64,000 bases of DNA. Source: Paraburkholderia sp. ZP32-5 (GTDB taxonomy: Bacteria > Pseudomonadota > Gammaproteobacteria > Burkholderiales > Burkholderiaceae). The stretch lies in contig NZ_JAJEJP010000001.1 in the NCBI RefSeq assembly GCF_021390495.1, positions 1,488,001-1,552,000 of the forward strand, in the 5' to 3' direction. The position numbers were made by a program, and so were the translations under genes. Below, in pieces: positions 26,394-36,067 of the stretch. Under the pieces are notes generated by a model. The model worked only from the letters and a program-made list of their open reading frames with translations, was not told the DNA's origin and did no database searches. The number at the start of each line of letters is the position of its first letter. The stretch's first letter is position 1.

Positions 26394-29300
26394 GTGGCCC
26401 ATTCCTTCAGACGGTCGGAAAAATTGTCCTCCAACGACGCAACCCCTGATTCCATCGCCGGCGCAACCGCCAGCCCAACCCCCAGCAAAATCAAAGGCAC
26501 GATCCGCATCCGCGGCGCGCGCCAGCACAATCTGAAGAACGTCGATCTCGACGTGCGCACCGGCGAAATGACGGTCGTCACCGGGCCGTCCGGCTCGGGC
26601 AAATCGAGCCTCGTGTTCGACACGCTGTACGCGGAAGGGCAGCGCCGCTACGTCGAAACCTTCAGCGCCTACGCCCGCCAGTTCCTCGACCGCATGGACC
26701 GGCCGCAGGTCGACCGCGTGGACGGCGTGCCGCCTGCGATCGCGATCGACCAGACCAATCCGGTACGCAGTTCGCGTTCCACGGTCGGCACGATGACCGA
26801 GCTGAACGACCACCTGAAGCTGCTGTACGCGCGCGCGGCCGAGCTGTTCGACCGCCAGACCTCGCTGCCGGTGCGTCACGACACGCCGGAGACGATCTAC
26901 GCGGAATTGCTCGAACGTACCGCGCAAGACGAGCCGCGCCTCGTGGTCACATTCCCGGTCGAGCTGCCGGAGTCGGCGTCCGAGCAGGAGGTCGAGCAGT
27001 GGCTGTCGGCGAGCGGCTATACGCGCGTGCAGGCACAGCGCGAAGTCGATTCGCCGACCGGCAAGCGCAAGCTGCTCGACGTCGTCGCCGACCGCTTCCG
27101 GCTGCGCTCGGTCGACAAGGCGCGCGTGGTCGAGGCGATCGAAGCGTCGCTGAAGCGCGGCGGCGGGCGCGTCAATATCTACGTGCTGCCCGCTACGTCC
27201 GATGAGCCGCAAGCGCCGACCGCCGAGCCGCAAATCTGGCGCTTCTCCACCGGCCTGCACAGTCCCGACAGCGATCTGCGGTACGCCGATCCGCAGCCGG
27301 CGCTGTTCTCGTTCAACTCGGCCTATGGCGCGTGCGAGGTTTGCCGCGGGTTTGGCCGCGTGATCGGCGTCGATCTCGGCCTCGTGATTCCCGACGCGCG
27401 CAAAACCTTGCGCGAAGGCGCGATCAAGCCGATGCAAACGCCGGCCTGGAAGGAGTGCCAGGACGACCTGATGCGCTACGCGGCGAAAGCCGATATCCGT
27501 CGCGATACGCCGTGGGGCGAACTGAGCGAGCGCGAGCGTCAGTGGGTGATCAACGGCTCGCCGGACTGGAACGGCAAGTGGCAGACGCATTGGTATGGCG
27601 TCAAACGCTTCTTCGAATATCTCGAATCGAAGGCGTACAAGATGCATATCCGCGTGTTGCTGTCGAAGTACCGCAGCTACACGCCGTGCGAAACCTGCGG
27701 CGGCGCGCGTCTGAAAACCGAATCGCTGCTGTGGCGTCTCGGTAGCAAGGCCAACGCGAACGACGTGCTGAAGCCCGCGCAACGCTTCCTGCCGCGCGGC
27801 GTCGAGTGGTCGCGCGCGCAGCTCGAAGCATTGCCGGGTCTGACCGTGCATGACCTGATGCTGATGCCGATCGAGCGTATCCGCCGCTTCTTCGACGACA
27901 TCACATTGCCGAGTGCATTGCTCGACGACGCGCTGAAGCTGCTGCTCGCCGAGGTGCGCACGCGTCTGAAGTATCTGTGCGACGTTGGCCTCGGCTATCT
28001 GACGCTCGATCGCCAGAGCCGCACGCTGTCGGGCGGCGAGGTGCAGCGGATCAACCTGACCACCGCGCTCGGCACGTCGCTGACCAAAACCCTGTTCGTG
28101 CTCGACGAGCCGAGCATCGGCCTGCATCCGCGCGACTTGAACCGTATCGTCGAAGCGATGCACCGGCTGCGCGACGCCGGCAATACGCTGGTCGTGGTCG
28201 AGCACGATCCGTCGGTGATGCTCGCCGCCGACCGTCTGATCGACATGGGCCCGGGGCCTGGCGAGCGCGGTGGCTCGATCATTTTCGACGGCGCGCCCGA
28301 GGCGATCCGTTCGTCCGGCACGCTGACCGGCGAATATCTGGGCGGCCGGCGCCATGTGGCCGATGCCGCGCACTGGTCGCGCCGTGCGGTCGATGCGAAC
28401 ACGCCGCGCATCGTGCTCGAAGGCGCGAGCGAACACAATCTGCGCGACGTCACCGTGGAAATTCCGTTGCAGCGGCTCGTCTGCGTGACGGGCGTGTCGG
28501 GCTCCGGCAAGTCGACGTTGCTGCAGGACGTGCTGTATCCGGCGATGGCGCGGCACTTCGGCCTCGCGACCGAATCACCGGGCGCATATAAAAGCCTCAC
28601 CGGCGCCGATCAGGTCACGGACGTGGTATTCGTCGACCAATCGCCGATCGGCAAGACCGCGCGCTCGAACCCGGCCAGCTACGTCGGCGCGTTCGATGAA
28701 ATCCGCAAGCTGTTCGCGAAAGCGCCGCTCGCGCAGCAGCGCGGCTACGGCCCCGGCATGTTCAGCTTCAATTCGGGCGATGGCCGTTGCCCGACCTGCG
28801 GCGGCTCGGGCTTCGAACACATCGAAATGCAGTTCCTGTCCGACGTGTATCTGCGCTGCCCCGATTGCGACGGCCGTCGCTATCGCGCGGAACTGCTCGA
28901 AGTGAAGATCGAGCGCGGCGAACCGGCTCGCGCGCTGAGCATCGCCGACGTGCTCGAACTGACCGTCAGCGAGGCCGCTTCGTATTTCGCGAACGACGCC
29001 GAAGTACTGCGCGTGCTGCAGCCGATCGTCGACGTCGGGCTCGAATACGTGAAGCTCGGCCAGCCGGTGCCGACGCTGTCGGGCGGTGAAGCGCAGCGTC
29101 TGAAGCTCGCGGGCTTTCTCGCCGAATCGGCACAGGCGCGCGGTACGCGCGGCGCGAAGCAGGGCGATCTGCCGAAGCGTCTGTTCATGTTCGACGAGCC
29201 GACCACGGGCCTGCATTTCGACGACATCGCGAAGCTGATGCAGGCGTTCGGCAAGCTGCTCGCGAGCGGTCATTCGCTGATCGTGATCGAACACAATCTC

Positions 29301-32300
29301 GACGTGATCCGCGCGGCGGATTGGCTGATCGACCTCGGCCCCGAAGGCGGCGACGGCGGTGGCCTCGTGCTGTGCGCGGGCACGCCGGACGACGTCAAAG
29401 CCTGCGCCGGCTCGCATACCGGCGAGGCACTGCTGCAATACGACCGCGCGATGGATGCGATGAGCGCGGCTGGTAGCGTCGAGGCGCAACACGAGTCGCA
29501 AGGCATTCCGCTGCAAAAAGCGCTGAGCGCCGCGCGCGCACGGCGCGCGGTCGAGGGCGAGGACGTGGTGCGCATCGTCAACGCACGCGAGCACAACCTG
29601 AAAGCGCTCGATGTCGACATTCCGCACGGCAAGTTCAACGTGATCACCGGCGTCTCGGGTTCGGGCAAATCGACGCTCGCATTCGACATCCTGTTCCACG
29701 AAGGGCAGCGGCGTTATCTCGAATCGCTGAATGCGTATGCGCGTTCGATCGTGCAGCCGGCCGGCCGCCCTGAGGTCGACGCGGTGTACGGCATTCCGCC
29801 GACCGTCGCGATCGAGCAGCGGCTGTCGCGCGGCGGCCGCAAGAGTACCGTCGCGACCACTTCCGAGGTGTGGCACTTTCTGCGTCTGCTGTACGTAAAG
29901 CTCGGCCTGCAGCATTGCATCCACGATGGCACGCCGGTCACGTCGCAAAGCGTCGAGTCGATCGCCGCGCAGTTGCTGCGCGATCACAAGGGCCAGCATG
30001 TCGGTTTCCTCGCGCCGCTCGTCGTCAATCGCAAGGGCGTCTATACCGATCTCGCGAAATGGGCGAAAGCGCGCGGCAATACGCATCTGCGCGTCGACGG
30101 CGAGTTCGTGCCGGTCGATCCGTGGCCGAAGCTCGACCGCTTCCGCGAACATACGATCGAACTGCCGGTGACGGATCTCGTCGTGTCGGCGGATCACGAA
30201 GCCGAGTTGCGCGCGGCGCTCGATCAGACGCTCGAAATCGGCAAGGGCGTCATGCATCTGCTCGCGCCGCTCGACGGTTTGCATGACGCGATCAACGGCG
30301 GCCAGTCCACCGCGAAGCTCGGCGAAGTGAAGGTGCTGTCGACCAAACGCGCATGTCCGGTGTGCGGCACCAGCTATCCGGAACTCGATCCGCGGATGTT
30401 CTCGTACAACAGCAAGCATGGCTGGTGCACGAGCTGTGTCGGCACGGGCCTGTCGCTGACGCGCGAACAGCGCGCCGCGTACGACGACACGATCGCCGTC
30501 GACGACAATCGCGGCCGTGAACAGAGCCTGCCTTCCGAGGAGCAGGAACCGGAAGGGCTGGTCGACGAACCGTGTCCGGATTGCGCGGGCACGCGGCTGA
30601 ATCCGGTCGCGCGCGCGGTTACGTTCGATTCCCAGGCGATCGTCGACGTCGCGCAATGGACGGTGTCCGACACGCGCAAGTGGATCGATACGCTCGAAAT
30701 GACCGGACGCGATGCCGAAATCGCGCGCGATGTAGTCAGCGAAATCGGCAGCCGTCTGCAGTTTCTCGAAGAGGTCGGGCTCGGCTATCTGAGCCTCGAT
30801 CGCGCGGCGCCGAGTCTGTCGGGCGGCGAGGCGCAGCGCATCCGGCTGGCCGCGCAGTTGGGCAGCAACCTGCAAGGCGTGTGCTACGTGCTCGACGAAC
30901 CGACCATCGGTCTGCATCCGCGCGACAACCAGATTCTGCTGAACGCGCTGCGCAAGCTCGGCGACAAGGGCAATACGCTGGTCGTCGTCGAGCATGACGA
31001 GGACACGATCCGGCGCGCGGATCACATCATCGATATCGGGCCGGGCGCGGGCAAGCGTGGCGGCTCGCTGATCGCGCAGGGCAGTGTCGCGGATCTGTCC
31101 GCGCAGCCCGACTCGCTGACCGGGCGCTTCCTCGCGCAGCCGATCGTGCATCCGTTGCAGCCGCGCCGCGAAGTCGTCGCGCCGGGCAAGCGTGGAGCCG
31201 CGACGCCGGAGAACTGGCTGACCGTGCACGGCGGCAAGCTGCACAATCTGCGCGACGTGACGGTTGGCATTCCATTGGCGCGGCTGGTTGCGGTGACGGG
31301 CGTCAGCGGCTCCGGCAAGTCGACGCTCGCGCGCGATGTGCTGATGACGAATCTGCTCGATGCGGTCGGCCGCTCGGTGCTGTCGTCGCCGGCGACGCGC
31401 CGCGCGCGCGCCGCGGCCGAGCAGAAGCCCGCTGCGAACCGGCGTTCCAGCGTGCTCGCGCGCTCCGCGCCGCGTGCACCGCTGAACGTCACGCATGTGT
31501 GGCAGGGCTGCGATTCGATCACCGGTTGGGAAAGCATCGACCGTGTGCTCGAAGTCGATCAGACGCCGATCGGCAAAACGCCGCGTTCGTGTCCGGCCAC
31601 CTATATCGGCGTGTGGGATGCGATCCGCAAGCTGTTCGCCGGCACGCTCGAAGCACGCGCGCGCGGCTATAGCGCGTCGCGCTTCTCGTTCAATACCGGC
31701 GAAGGGCGTTGCCCTGCCTGCGAGGGGCAGGGTGTGCGCACGATCGGCATGAGCTTTCTGCCCGATGTGAAGGTGCCGTGCGATGTCTGTCATGGTCAGC
31801 GCTTCAACCCGGAGACGCTGGCGGTCACGTGGCGCGGCAAGAACATCGGCGACGTGCTGACGATGGAAATCGACGAAGCGGTCGAGTTCTTCGCATCGAT
31901 CACGAACATCGGCCATCCGCTGCAGTTGATGAAGGACGTCGGGCTCGGCTATCTGACGCTCGGCCAGCCGTCGCCGACGTTATCCGGCGGCGAGGCGCAG
32001 CGCATCAAGCTCGTTACCGAACTGAGCAAGGTGCGTGACGACATCACGCGGCGCGGCCAGAAGCCGCCGCATACGTTGTACGTGCTCGACGAACCGACGG
32101 TCGGTCTGCATATGGCGGACGTCGCGAAGCTGATTCGCGTGCTGCATCGGCTGGTCGACGGCGGCCATAGTGTCGTGGTCATCGAGCACGATCTCGACGT
32201 GATTGCCGAAGCGGACTGGATCATCGACCTCGGTCCGGAGGGCGGTGTCGGTGGCGGCACGATCGTCGCGGCCACCGATCCCGAGGGGCTGTCGCGTGTC

Positions 32301-32390
32301 GCCGCGAGTCATACCGGTGCGGCGTTGCGGCCGGTGCTGGCGCGTACGCAGGATGCCGCGCTAATGGCCGGCGAGGGGACGAACGGCTGA
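26394..32390 (+). CDS. uvrA: Double-length UvrA: two fused excinuclease A subunits
   Basis: 1998 residues, about twice E. coli UvrA (~940). Four Walker A motifs occur near residues 64 (GPSGSGKSS), 700, 1086 and 1635 (GVSGSGKST), and four signatures LSGGExQR near 545, 896, 1475 and 1863: two complete UvrA units in one chain. Zn-type pairs include CPTCGGSG, CPDCDGRR, CPVCGTSY, CPDCAGTR, CPACEGQG and CDVCHGQR. The first unit lacks the first Cys pair expected before CEVCRGFG. UvrA recognises bulky DNA lesions as a dimer and loads UvrB. TGA lies two codons before GTG 26394; TTG 26424 is an alternative start. Confidence 0.93.
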   Translation: MAHSFRRSEKLSSNDATPDSIAGATASPTPSKIKGTIRIRGARQHNLKNVDLDVRTGEMTVVTGPSGSGKSSLVFDTLYAEGQRRYVETFSAYARQFLDRMDRPQVDRVDGVPPAIAIDQTNPVRSSRSTVGTMTELNDHLKLLYARAAELFDRQTSLPVRHDTPETIYAELLERTAQDEPRLVVTFPVELPESASEQEVEQWLSASGYTRVQAQREVDSPTGKRKLLDVVADRFRLRSVDKARVVEAIEASLKRGGGRVNIYVLPATSDEPQAPTAEPQIWRFSTGLHSPDSDLRYADPQPALFSFNSAYGACEVCRGFGRVIGVDLGLVIPDARKTLREGAIKPMQTPAWKECQDDLMRYAAKADIRRDTPWGELSERERQWVINGSPDWNGKWQTHWYGVKRFFEYLESKAYKMHIRVLLSKYRSYTPCETCGGARLKTESLLWRLGSKANANDVLKPAQRFLPRGVEWSRAQLEALPGLTVHDLMLMPIERIRRFFDDITLPSALLDDALKLLLAEVRTRLKYLCDVGLGYLTLDRQSRTLSGGEVQRINLTTALGTSLTKTLFVLDEPSIGLHPRDLNRIVEAMHRLRDAGNTLVVVEHDPSVMLAADRLIDMGPGPGERGGSIIFDGAPEAIRSSGTLTGEYLGGRRHVADAAHWSRRAVDANTPRIVLEGASEHNLRDVTVEIPLQRLVCVTGVSGSGKSTLLQDVLYPAMARHFGLATESPGAYKSLTGADQVTDVVFVDQSPIGKTARSNPASYVGAFDEIRKLFAKAPLAQQRGYGPGMFSFNSGDGRCPTCGGSGFEHIEMQFLSDVYLRCPDCDGRRYRAELLEVKIERGEPARALSIADVLELTVSEAASYFANDAEVLRVLQPIVDVGLEYVKLGQPVPTLSGGEAQRLKLAGFLAESAQARGTRGAKQGDLPKRLFMFDEPTTGLHFDDIAKLMQAFGKLLASGHSLIVIEHNLDVIRAADWLIDLGPEGGDGGGLVLCAGTPDDVKACAGSHTGEALLQYDRAMDAMSAAGSVEAQHESQGIPLQKALSAARARRAVEGEDVVRIVNAREHNLKALDVDIPHGKFNVITGVSGSGKSTLAFDILFHEGQRRYLESLNAYARSIVQPAGRPEVDAVYGIPPTVAIEQRLSRGGRKSTVATTSEVWHFLRLLYVKLGLQHCIHDGTPVTSQSVESIAAQLLRDHKGQHVGFLAPLVVNRKGVYTDLAKWAKARGNTHLRVDGEFVPVDPWPKLDRFREHTIELPVTDLVVSADHEAELRAALDQTLEIGKGVMHLLAPLDGLHDAINGGQSTAKLGEVKVLSTKRACPVCGTSYPELDPRMFSYNSKHGWCTSCVGTGLSLTREQRAAYDDTIAVDDNRGREQSLPSEEQEPEGLVDEPCPDCAGTRLNPVARAVTFDSQAIVDVAQWTVSDTRKWIDTLEMTGRDAEIARDVVSEIGSRLQFLEEVGLGYLSLDRAAPSLSGGEAQRIRLAAQLGSNLQGVCYVLDEPTIGLHPRDNQILLNALRKLGDKGNTLVVVEHDEDTIRRADHIIDIGPGAGKRGGSLIAQGSVADLSAQPDSLTGRFLAQPIVHPLQPRREVVAPGKRGAATPENWLTVHGGKLHNLRDVTVGIPLARLVAVTGVSGSGKSTLARDVLMTNLLDAVGRSVLSSPATRRARAAAEQKPAANRRSSVLARSAPRAPLNVTHVWQGCDSITGWESIDRVLEVDQTPIGKTPRSCPATYIGVWDAIRKLFAGTLEARARGYSASRFSFNTGEGRCPACEGQGVRTIGMSFLPDVKVPCDVCHGQRFNPETLAVTWRGKNIGDVLTMEIDEAVEFFASITNIGHPLQLMKDVGLGYLTLGQPSPTLSGGEAQRIKLVTELSKVRDDITRRGQKPPHTLYVLDEPTVGLHMADVAKLIRVLHRLVDGGHSVVVIEHDLDVIAEADWIIDLGPEGGVGGGTIVAATDPEGLSRVAASHTGAALRPVLARTQDAALMAGEGTNG

Positions 32391-32409
32391 CCACCGGGTG
32401 AGTGGGATG

Positions 32410-32440
32410 AAACGGCGCGGCACAGCCGCGCCGTTTTCAT
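32410..32440 (+). terminator. Strong Rho-independent terminator of uvrA
   Basis: Perfect 12-bp stem AAACGGCGCGGC (32410-32421) / GCCGCGCCGTTT (32425-32436) with loop ACA, followed by TCATTTTC. It lies 20 bases after the uvrA stop. Confidence 0.9.
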
Positions 32441-32550
32441 TTTCAAAGCACGCGCGCGGCTCCTGCGAATTTCTGCTGCGCTGCATACGATCCCGACGCG
32501 TCCCGCGAACCCCGGTCACCGCCTTAATTCATACGAATAAAAAAGGGCTG

Positions 32551-32576
32551 TTTCAATCTAGAAACATTTTTGAACA
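32551..32576. promoter_or_regulatory. Inverted-repeat site 1 (GTTTCAA...TTGAAC)
   Basis: GTTTCAATCTAGAAAC at 32551-32566 is a GTTTC/GAAAC inverted repeat that runs into ATTTTTGAAC. The 17 bases from 32562 (GAAACATTTTTGAACAG) recur with two mismatches at 32720-32736. It is a candidate operator upstream of the AraC-type regulator; the binding protein is unknown. Confidence 0.45.
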
Positions 32577-32709
32577 GACGATAAATTCTCGCTGAAATAT
32601 TAATTTGCAATGTTGCCGATATATGTCGAAATAACCTATTGCTCAAGCTGTAAATTCCCGCTTTGCGAATAAAATGCCGGATTGAAGTCGGATATCGCCG
32701 TCATTTGCC

Positions 32710-32734
32710 GTTCAGGTTTGAAACATTTCTGAAC
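32710..32734. promoter_or_regulatory. Inverted-repeat site 2 (GTTCAG-N13-CTGAAC)
   Basis: GTTCAG (32710-32715) and CTGAAC (32729-32734) form a perfect 6-bp inverted repeat around TTTGAAACATTT. It shares GAAACATTTYTGAACRG with site 1, 158 bases away. Two spaced copies suggest cooperative binding or looping. Confidence 0.45.
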
Positions 32735-33096
32735 GGCCGGCTGTGAGGGGCACTGTCGAATCACCCGGCTTCGCATTACCGGGAACTGATGCGAATCGCC
32801 GTGAGAGGCTTCTGTAAAGGCTTTGCGTTAAGATATCGAACACGTGACGGCTGCATCGAGCGCTGGCGGACGGCCCCTGAACGCGATCATCAAACGCGCA
32901 ATAAACGCATTTCCTCATACATTGCTTTCATGATGAAATTCGTTTTTCAAATTTACTATAGCGGTCCATTCCGCTAACATCACGCTTAAATCCTTTAAGC
33001 GCGTTGGCTGCGTTTCAGTCGTAATAAATTATTCTTTCGTTCCGCCTGATTGCGGGGCATCGGGGTCCATAACGTACGACCGTTTGAGGAAAGATC

Positions 33097-34089
33097 ATGC
33101 CGCACATGCACCTTGATACCGCGAGAATTACGTGGCTTCACACGCCGTCCTTGAATGTACGTACTGCAGCGCGGCGAATCGGCATCCTGCTGTTCGACGG
33201 CTTCTGGCTGCTCGGCCCCGGTACCGTGGTCGAGATGTTCCAGAGCGCTAACGAACTCGCGGGCGCGCGAGCCGGCGAAGATCCACCGTATGACGTGCAG
33301 TTCCTGTCGATGGATGGCGGCAACGTCGCGAGTTCGTCGTCGGCGCGCATCTGGACCGACCGGATCGATACGCGCTTCGGCGCCGGCTTCGACGTGCTGT
33401 TTATCGCGGGCGGCTACGGAGCGCTCGCGGCCGCGCGCGATGAACGGCTGCTCAACTGGCTGCGCGCGGTGCAATCGCGCACCCGCGCAATCGAAACGAT
33501 CGGCGAGGGCCGGCTGGTACTCGAAGCGGCCGGCCCGACCGAACACGACGGGCTGATGAACCGCTATCCGGGCGCCACCGCGGGCGAAGGCGCGTTCAGC
33601 GCGGCCAACGACCGCAACGACTGCGCACGCAGCGCGCTGATGTTCATCAAGCGCGATCTCGGCGCCGAACTCGCGCGCAGTGTCGCCGACCGCGTGTTGC
33701 CCGGCATGGCCGCGTCGTGGGTGCCGCTGCCGGCCGAGGGCGGCACGCTGAGCGTCGCCGAAAAAATCCGCGCGGCCGCGCGCTGGATGGAGGCGAATTG
33801 CGATCGTCCGGTGTCGGTTGCCGATGCCGCGCAGGTCGCCGCGATGAGCGAGCGCAATTTTCTGCGCCGCTTCAAGCACGAGATGCAGGTCACGCCATCC
33901 GATTACCTGTTGCAGGTGCGGCTGCGCATCGCGTGTAATTTCCTGACCGAGACCGAACTGCCGGTCGACAAGATCGCGCGTCGCAGCGGCACCGGCAACG
34001 GTGACCGTCTCGCGAAGATTTTCCGCAAACGCATGGCGTTGTCGCCAACCGAGTATCGTGCCCGTAGCCGGGCAGCCACTGAGGCGTAG
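33097..34089 (+). CDS. GlxA/AraC-family transcriptional regulator
   Basis: 330 residues. The N-terminal ~200 residues are a DJ-1/PfpI-like domain (RIGILLFDGFWLLGPGTVVE, VLFIAGGYGALAAARDERLL) without an obvious nucleophilic Cys elbow, as in many GlxA-type regulators. The C-terminal ~110 residues hold two AraC HTHs (VADAAQVAAMSERNFLRRFK, PSDYLLQVRLRIA, VDKIARRSGTGNGDRLAKIF). AGGAAAG precedes the ATG. It faces the rmlC-like gene 130 bases downstream, which suggests control of surface polysaccharide precursors. Confidence 0.92.
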   Translation: MPHMHLDTARITWLHTPSLNVRTAARRIGILLFDGFWLLGPGTVVEMFQSANELAGARAGEDPPYDVQFLSMDGGNVASSSSARIWTDRIDTRFGAGFDVLFIAGGYGALAAARDERLLNWLRAVQSRTRAIETIGEGRLVLEAAGPTEHDGLMNRYPGATAGEGAFSAANDRNDCARSALMFIKRDLGAELARSVADRVLPGMAASWVPLPAEGGTLSVAEKIRAAARWMEANCDRPVSVADAAQVAAMSERNFLRRFKHEMQVTPSDYLLQVRLRIACNFLTETELPVDKIARRSGTGNGDRLAKIFRKRMALSPTEYRARSRAATEA

Positions 34090-34221
34090 CATGTCTGCAT
34101 AGCGTGCGTTACGCGAGCCCGCGCGGCGGGCACGCGTCGTCCGTTGAACGCGGTCGCATGGGCGGCCGCGTTTTCGCTGGCCAGCCTTTTTACGAGCACA
34201 GTGGCGATGGGCAACAAGGTC

Positions 34222-34758
34222 ATGGCGACGGCATTGCCGGAGGTCAAACTCGTCGAGCCGGAAGTGTTCGTCGACGAGTTCGGTTTCTGCTTCGAGACTT
34301 TCAGCGCCGACGAGTTTGCAGACGACGTCGCGCCGGGTTTCAACTTCGTGCAGGACCGGCATCTGCGCGCGGTGCGCGGCGTATTGCGCGGACTGCACTA
34401 TCAGGTGCAGCGTCCGCAGGGGCGCCTGCTGCGCGTGGTGCGCGGCGAAGTGTTCGACGTGGCCGTCGACGTGCGCCTCAATTCGCCGAACTTCGGCAAG
34501 TGGAGCGGCGAGTTTCTGAGCGATACCAACCAGCGGCAGATCTGGGTACCGCCCGGATTCGCGCACGGCTTCGTCGTGCTGTCGGATGTCGCCGAGTGCG
34601 TGTGGAAGACCACTGAATACTGGTTTCCCGAACTCGAGCGCTGCCTGTTGTGGTCCGATCCCGATATCGGCATCGAATGGCCGATCGACTTCGAGCCGAT
34701 TCTCGGCAGCAAGGACGCCGCCGGCCGGCGTCTGTACGAAGCGGAAAACATCCCGTGA
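34222..34758 (+). CDS. rmlC: dTDP-4-dehydrorhamnose 3,5-epimerase family protein
   Basis: 178 residues from ATG 34222 (AAGG just upstream), matching the usual RmlC start (ALPEVKLVEPEVFVDEFGF); longer starts at 34144 and 34207 add a poorly conserved leader. Family motifs: VRGLHYQVQRPQGRLLRVV with the catalytic His, VFDVAVDVR, WVPPGFAHGFVVLSD, and TTEYWFPELERCLLWSDPDI. RmlC epimerises dTDP-4-keto-6-deoxyglucose toward dTDP-L-rhamnose. rmlA, rmlB and rmlD are not adjacent, so it may serve another deoxysugar. Confidence 0.88.
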   Translation: MATALPEVKLVEPEVFVDEFGFCFETFSADEFADDVAPGFNFVQDRHLRAVRGVLRGLHYQVQRPQGRLLRVVRGEVFDVAVDVRLNSPNFGKWSGEFLSDTNQRQIWVPPGFAHGFVVLSDVAECVWKTTEYWFPELERCLLWSDPDIGIEWPIDFEPILGSKDAAGRRLYEAENIP

Positions 34759-34846
34759 TTTGTCTGAGTTTTTACGACATTTTTTCTTGAGACGCTTGCG
34801 GGCCAAACCTACACTTCGAGCATTCTGTCAGCACGAGGTGTTCAAC

Positions 34847-35479
34847 GTGAAGCGTCGTCGCGCGATCCAGCCGCAATCGGTTCCTGTCCACTACGTAGGT
34901 CATCGCACCGGTCATGTCGAAGTGCGCCGCTTCGATGCGTCGCGCGATTCGTTCGTCGCATTGACCGCGCTGCTGCATCGCGCGTTTGCGCCGCTCGGCG
35001 CACAGGGACTCAACTGCACGTGTGTCGATCAGACCATCACGACGACGCGTGAGCGCGCGACGCGCGGCGATTGCTACGTAGCGGTATGCGAAGGTCGCAT
35101 CGTCGGCACGATGACGCTGTACGCGTCGGATCCGATGGCATCGTGCGAACAGTATCGGCACGACGACGTTGCGAGCTTGCGGCAATTCGCGGTCGAGCCG
35201 GCGTGGCAGGCGCGCGGTATCGGCACGTTGCTGATCGCCTTCGCCGAGCACTGGGCCGCGACGCGAGGCTATGCGGAACTCGCGCTCGATACGCCGCAGC
35301 CGGCCGCGCATCTGGTCGCGTTCTATCGCAGGCAGGGGTTTCGCATCGTCGATTTCACGCGCTTCGACGGCAAGTGCTACGACAGCGCGATTCTGAGCAA
35401 GCCGCCGGTCGCGGCGCGCACGCTGGCGAACTGGTCACGGCGTTTGTACGCGACGCGGCCGGTTGCGTGCGCGGCCTGA
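34847..35479 (+). CDS. GNAT-family N-acetyltransferase
   Basis: 210 residues starting at GTG 34847, six bases after GAGGTG; the ORF extends upstream to 34586 but overlaps rmlC there. The acetyl-CoA-binding core is clear: CYVAVCEGRIVGTMTLYASD, then LRQFAVEPAWQARGIGTLLI (motif A) and AVFYRRQGF-like LVAFYRRQGFRIVDFTRF. It transfers an acetyl group to an unknown acceptor. It may be co-transcribed with rmlC (88-base gap). Confidence 0.88.
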   Translation: MKRRRAIQPQSVPVHYVGHRTGHVEVRRFDASRDSFVALTALLHRAFAPLGAQGLNCTCVDQTITTTRERATRGDCYVAVCEGRIVGTMTLYASDPMASCEQYRHDDVASLRQFAVEPAWQARGIGTLLIAFAEHWAATRGYAELALDTPQPAAHLVAFYRRQGFRIVDFTRFDGKCYDSAILSKPPVAARTLANWSRRLYATRPVACAA

Positions 35480-35718
35480 ATATCTCTATTGCGTTGCCAG
35501 GGACGTGACACATACGGAGTCAATGCGGTCCCTGCGCGGCAATGCGCGATTTCGTAATTTCGTAGGAAGAGTCGATGCATCGGCAACTCTTGCAACGTCG
35601 CTCGGCAACTATTGCAACGCGCCGATGCGGAGTACATCGAAGGGCATGCGTTTCGGGCGCACGCCGCGGGCCTGCGGTTCGATCGCTCTCGCTGTGAACA
35701 CAGGCCCGCGTGCAACGG

Positions 35719-35880
35719 TCAGCGTCTGATTACGCCCATCAGCAGCGTGACGAGGAAGATCACGATAAAGATAAAGAACAGTATCTTCGCGATTTCGGTT
35801 GCGCCTGCGGCGATGCCGCCAAAGCCGAACACCGCGGCGATGATGGCGATGATGAAGAAAATGACAGCGTATCGAAGCAT
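35719..35880 (-). CDS. DUF1328 small membrane protein
   Basis: 53 residues read directly from the minus strand: ATG 35880 preceded by GGAGG with a four-base spacer, stop at 35719-35721. The sequence begins [20 protein letters not shown], continues with [18 protein letters not shown] and ends [10 protein letters not shown], the DUF1328/YtjA pattern of two short membrane helices. Such proteins are common stress-associated inner-membrane proteins without a defined function. Confidence 0.92.
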   Translation of the reverse strand: MLRYAVIFFIIAIIAAVFGFGGIAAGATEIAKILFFIFIVIFLVTLLMGVIRR

Positions 35881-36067
35881 GGTGCCTCCACCGGTGGATC
35901 GTTGATATGACGTTGGAACGGCCAGCCGTTGCGGGCTTCATGTGTGCTCATGGGCCTTCGCGGGCGAGATGCCGGCGAGCCAGATAGAGCAATAGGTGTG
36001 CCCACGAACACCGCAACCGCGGCCGGACGTCACATCAAACGCAACTCCACCTCAACGCAACCGCGCT

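Larger units (their letters stand above)
32391..33096. other. A+T-richer 0.7-kb intergenic region
   Basis: About 700 bases without a convincing gene. It holds the uvrA terminator at its left end and two related inverted-repeat sites (32551-32576 and 32710-32734). The base composition is visibly richer in A+T than the flanks from ~32520 to 33060. A promoter region for the AraC gene at 33097, a small RNA, or remnant foreign DNA are all possible. Confidence 0.6.

Noticed and set aside
28575..31916. An 1113-codon minus-strand open frame inside uvrA
   Set aside because: Antisense to conserved ABC ATPase motifs, Arg-rich, no domain; a shadow of the coding strand.
32789..32977. A 62-codon frame in the A+T-rich intergenic region
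   Set aside because: No ribosome site, and atypical composition for a protein; kept as intergenic.
35377..35715. A 112-codon minus-strand frame near the GNAT gene
   Set aside because: Overlaps the GNAT 3' end antisense, no ribosome site and no domain-like sequence.
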